Below are positions 5,760 through 6,593 of a stretch of DNA of 6,593 nt, piece after piece. The notes under the pieces are model-generated. The model made no database searches. It was not told the origin of the DNA and worked only from the letters and a program-made list of their open reading frames with translations. The translations under genes were made by a program, and so were the position numbers. The DNA comes from Bog-756 sp035534835 (lineage in GTDB: Bacteria; Actinomycetota; Acidimicrobiia; Acidimicrobiales; RAAP-2): positions 1-6,593 of the forward strand of contig DATLRE010000084.1 of assembly GCA_035534835.1 (NCBI GenBank), in the 5' to 3' direction. Every line of letters starts with the position of its first letter. Position 1 is the stretch's first letter.

Positions 5760-6593
5760 TCAGGGGCGGGACGTGGCGACGGCGCCCGACGAGGCGACCA
5801 GGGCGCAGTAGGACGGCGCCGAACAGCTGACGTCGGCGGTGGCCAACGTCCCGCCTCCCAGTACCGGCGTGGGCTGACCCCAGGCGCCGTCCTGCCAGGT
5901 GGCCACCGATCCGTCGGAACGGGCCACCGTGCAGTTGTTCGCCGTCGGGCACTCGACGGCGAACGTGAGTGCGCCGGCGCCCGGGACCACCGCGCCCGTC
6001 CGCCACGCCCTGCCGTCCCAGATCAGGCTGTTCCCGGTCAGGTCCGTGGCCATGCAGAAGGTGGCGAGGGGACACGACACCGAGTGGAGCGGCGACCGGC
6101 CGGGCGAGGTCCGACGGGACCAGGTGGTCCCGTCGAACATGGCGATGTTGCCGGTGGCCGAGACCACCACGCAGAACGTCGTCGAGGCACACGACACGTT
6201 CTGCACCGGCTTGGCGGCCGTCCCGTCGTCGACCACGGCATCGTGGCCCCAGGTCGTCCCGTCGAACAGGCTGACCACGCCCGCGGTGTTGACCGAGGCG
6301 CAGAAGGTGGGCGACACACAGGACACCTCGTACCGCCCACCGGTGGGACCGGTGGGCGCCGGTCCCACCGCCACCGGGGTGGACCAGGAGTGGCCGTTCC
6401 AGGTGACGGCCAGCTGGCTCGACAGCGCCACGCAGAAGGTGGCCGAGGTGCACGACACCGAATTGAGGGTGCCGTTCGGCGAGGCGGGTGCCGGAGTCGA
6501 CCACGTGGCTCCGTTCCAGAAGGTGGCGTCCCCCGACTCGTCGACCGCGGCGCAGAACGACGGGAGGGGGCACGACACGCCGTAGATGCCCGA
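5760..6593 (-). CDS. Cys-pair repeat protein, probably secreted and beta-propeller-like; N-terminus outside the window
   Basis: I do not recognise a named family with assured function. The frame is open from the right edge to TGA (complement of 5760-5762), giving 277 visible residues. They form seven tandem repeats of 39-44 residues. Each begins VSC-x4-FC (Cys-x5-Cys) and continues with a hydrophobic strand, a Gly turn, a W/F-[ND]-G-x-x-W strand and a variable Pro/Gly linker. All 14 cysteines fall in these pairs, which suggests one disulfide per repeat and export from the cytoplasm. The last repeat stops after its second strand (AVATSRP), as expected if a propeller is closed by N-terminal strands. 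No membrane segment or sorting signal is present at the C-terminus. Any signal peptide is beyond the edge. The GTG at 6576-6578 lies within a repeat, with the frame open upstream, so it is not the start. The gene converges on clpB and is not part of the chaperone operon. Other repeat folds remain possible. Confidence 0.8.
   Translation of the reverse strand, partial: SGIYGVSCPLPSFCAAVDESGDATFWNGATWSTPAPASPNGTLNSVSCTSATFCVALSSQLAVTWNGHSWSTPVAVGPAPTGPTGGRYEVSCVSPTFCASVNTAGVVSLFDGTTWGHDAVVDDGTAAKPVQNVSCASTTFCVVVSATGNIAMFDGTTWSRRTSPGRSPLHSVSCPLATFCMATDLTGNSLIWDGRAWRTGAVVPGAGALTFAVECPTANNCTVARSDGSVATWQDGAWGQPTPVLGGGTLATADVSCSAPSYCALVASSGAVATSRP
5763..6578 (-). repeat. Seven tandem 39-44 residue VSC-x4-FC repeats
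   Basis: On the minus strand, units begin at 6578, 6458, 6326, 6197, 6080, 5957 and 5831, so spacing is 40, 44, 43, 39, 41 and 42 codons. Units 1-5 carry VSC-x4-FC and [WF][ND]G-x-x-W. Unit 6 is the most divergent: VEC, NNC instead of FC, and a shifted DG-x-W. Unit 7 is a half unit ending at the stop codon. The protein repeats are clearly related but the DNA is diverged, so this is an old duplication series and not a recent tandem expansion. Confidence 0.85.
6334..6370 (-). repeat. Two overlapping, mutually exclusive perfect hairpins in a repeat linker
   Basis: Stem A pairs CGCCCACCGG (6334-6343) with CCGGTGGGCG (6349-6358), 10 bp with a 5-nt loop. Stem B pairs CGGTGGGACCGG (6341-6352) with CCGGTCCCACCG (6359-6370), 12 bp with a 6-nt loop. 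They share bases, so only one can form at a time. The segment encodes the Pro/Gly/Thr linker between repeat units 2 and 3 (residues GPAPTGPTGG), the longest linker of the series. It may simply reflect low-complexity GC-rich coding sequence. Confidence 0.6.

Noticed and set aside
4750..6573. Minus-strand open frame of 607 codons spanning the end of clpB and the repeat gene
   Set aside because: It runs out of frame across two real genes on opposite strands. The other minus-strand frame (stop at 5760) carries the ordered Cys-pair repeats and the G/C third-position bias.
6576..6578. GTG on the minus strand as the start of the repeat protein
   Set aside because: It encodes the first Val of a repeat motif and the frame stays open to the edge (SGIYG upstream), so the true start is outside.
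5763..6578. CRISPR-like or minisatellite array
   Set aside because: The periodicity is at protein level (39-44 codons) with diverged DNA and variable spacing. There are no identical direct repeats with unique spacers.
5899..6585. Plus-strand open frame of 228 codons opposite the repeat protein
   Set aside because: It also looks repetitive, but only because the DNA encoding the opposite-strand repeats is periodic. It lacks the strict Cys and Trp spacing and the codon bias of the minus frame.

Overview
The window is very GC-rich and densely coding, with strong G/C preference at third codon positions. It carries the heat-shock chaperone locus of an actinobacterium. The order dnaK-grpE-dnaJ-hspR is the standard actinobacterial arrangement. 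The product sequences, together with a neighbouring repeat protein of a type I associate with high-GC soil and aquatic actinobacteria, make a deep lineage such as Acidimicrobiia my best guess. The lineage is an inference, not something proved by the sequence.

Layout. Positions 1-944 hold the C-terminal half of DnaK, cut by the left edge. GrpE (951-1598) follows after 6 nt. A 70-nt spacer with no T on the coding strand then leads to a class A DnaJ (1669-2796, GTG start). After 1 nt comes the MerR-type repressor HspR (2798-3205). Its stop overlaps the start of ClpB (3202-5691) by an ATGA junction. A 67-68 nt GC-rich, hairpin-forming gap (5692-5759) separates this operon from a convergent minus-strand gene (5760-6593). 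That gene is cut by the right edge and encodes at least seven 39-44 residue repeats, each with a Cys-x5-Cys pair. No stretch over 300 nt lacks a gene. No RNA genes, mobile elements or CRISPR arrays were seen.

How the genes work together. DnaK, DnaJ and GrpE form the Hsp70 cycle: DnaJ delivers substrate and triggers ATP hydrolysis, and GrpE exchanges ADP. ClpB is the hexameric disaggregase that cooperates with DnaK to rescue aggregates. HspR is known in Streptomyces and relatives to repress the dnaK operon at HAIR operators, with DnaK as co-repressor. Encoding HspR inside the operon and overlapping clpB puts the foldase, the disaggregase and their thermometer in one transcription unit. The promoter and any HAIR operator must lie left of the window, because none is visible here.

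This is mainly a well-understood locus, and I do not see a wholly new system. The points worth a second look are: a perfect 13-bp hairpin just inside grpE; the T-free grpE-dnaJ spacer; a DnaK-tail-like acidic motif copied in the GrpE N-terminus; a ClpB about 21 residues short between sensor 1 and the arginine finger; the hspR/clpB fusion of regulation; and the uncharacterised Cys-pair repeat protein.
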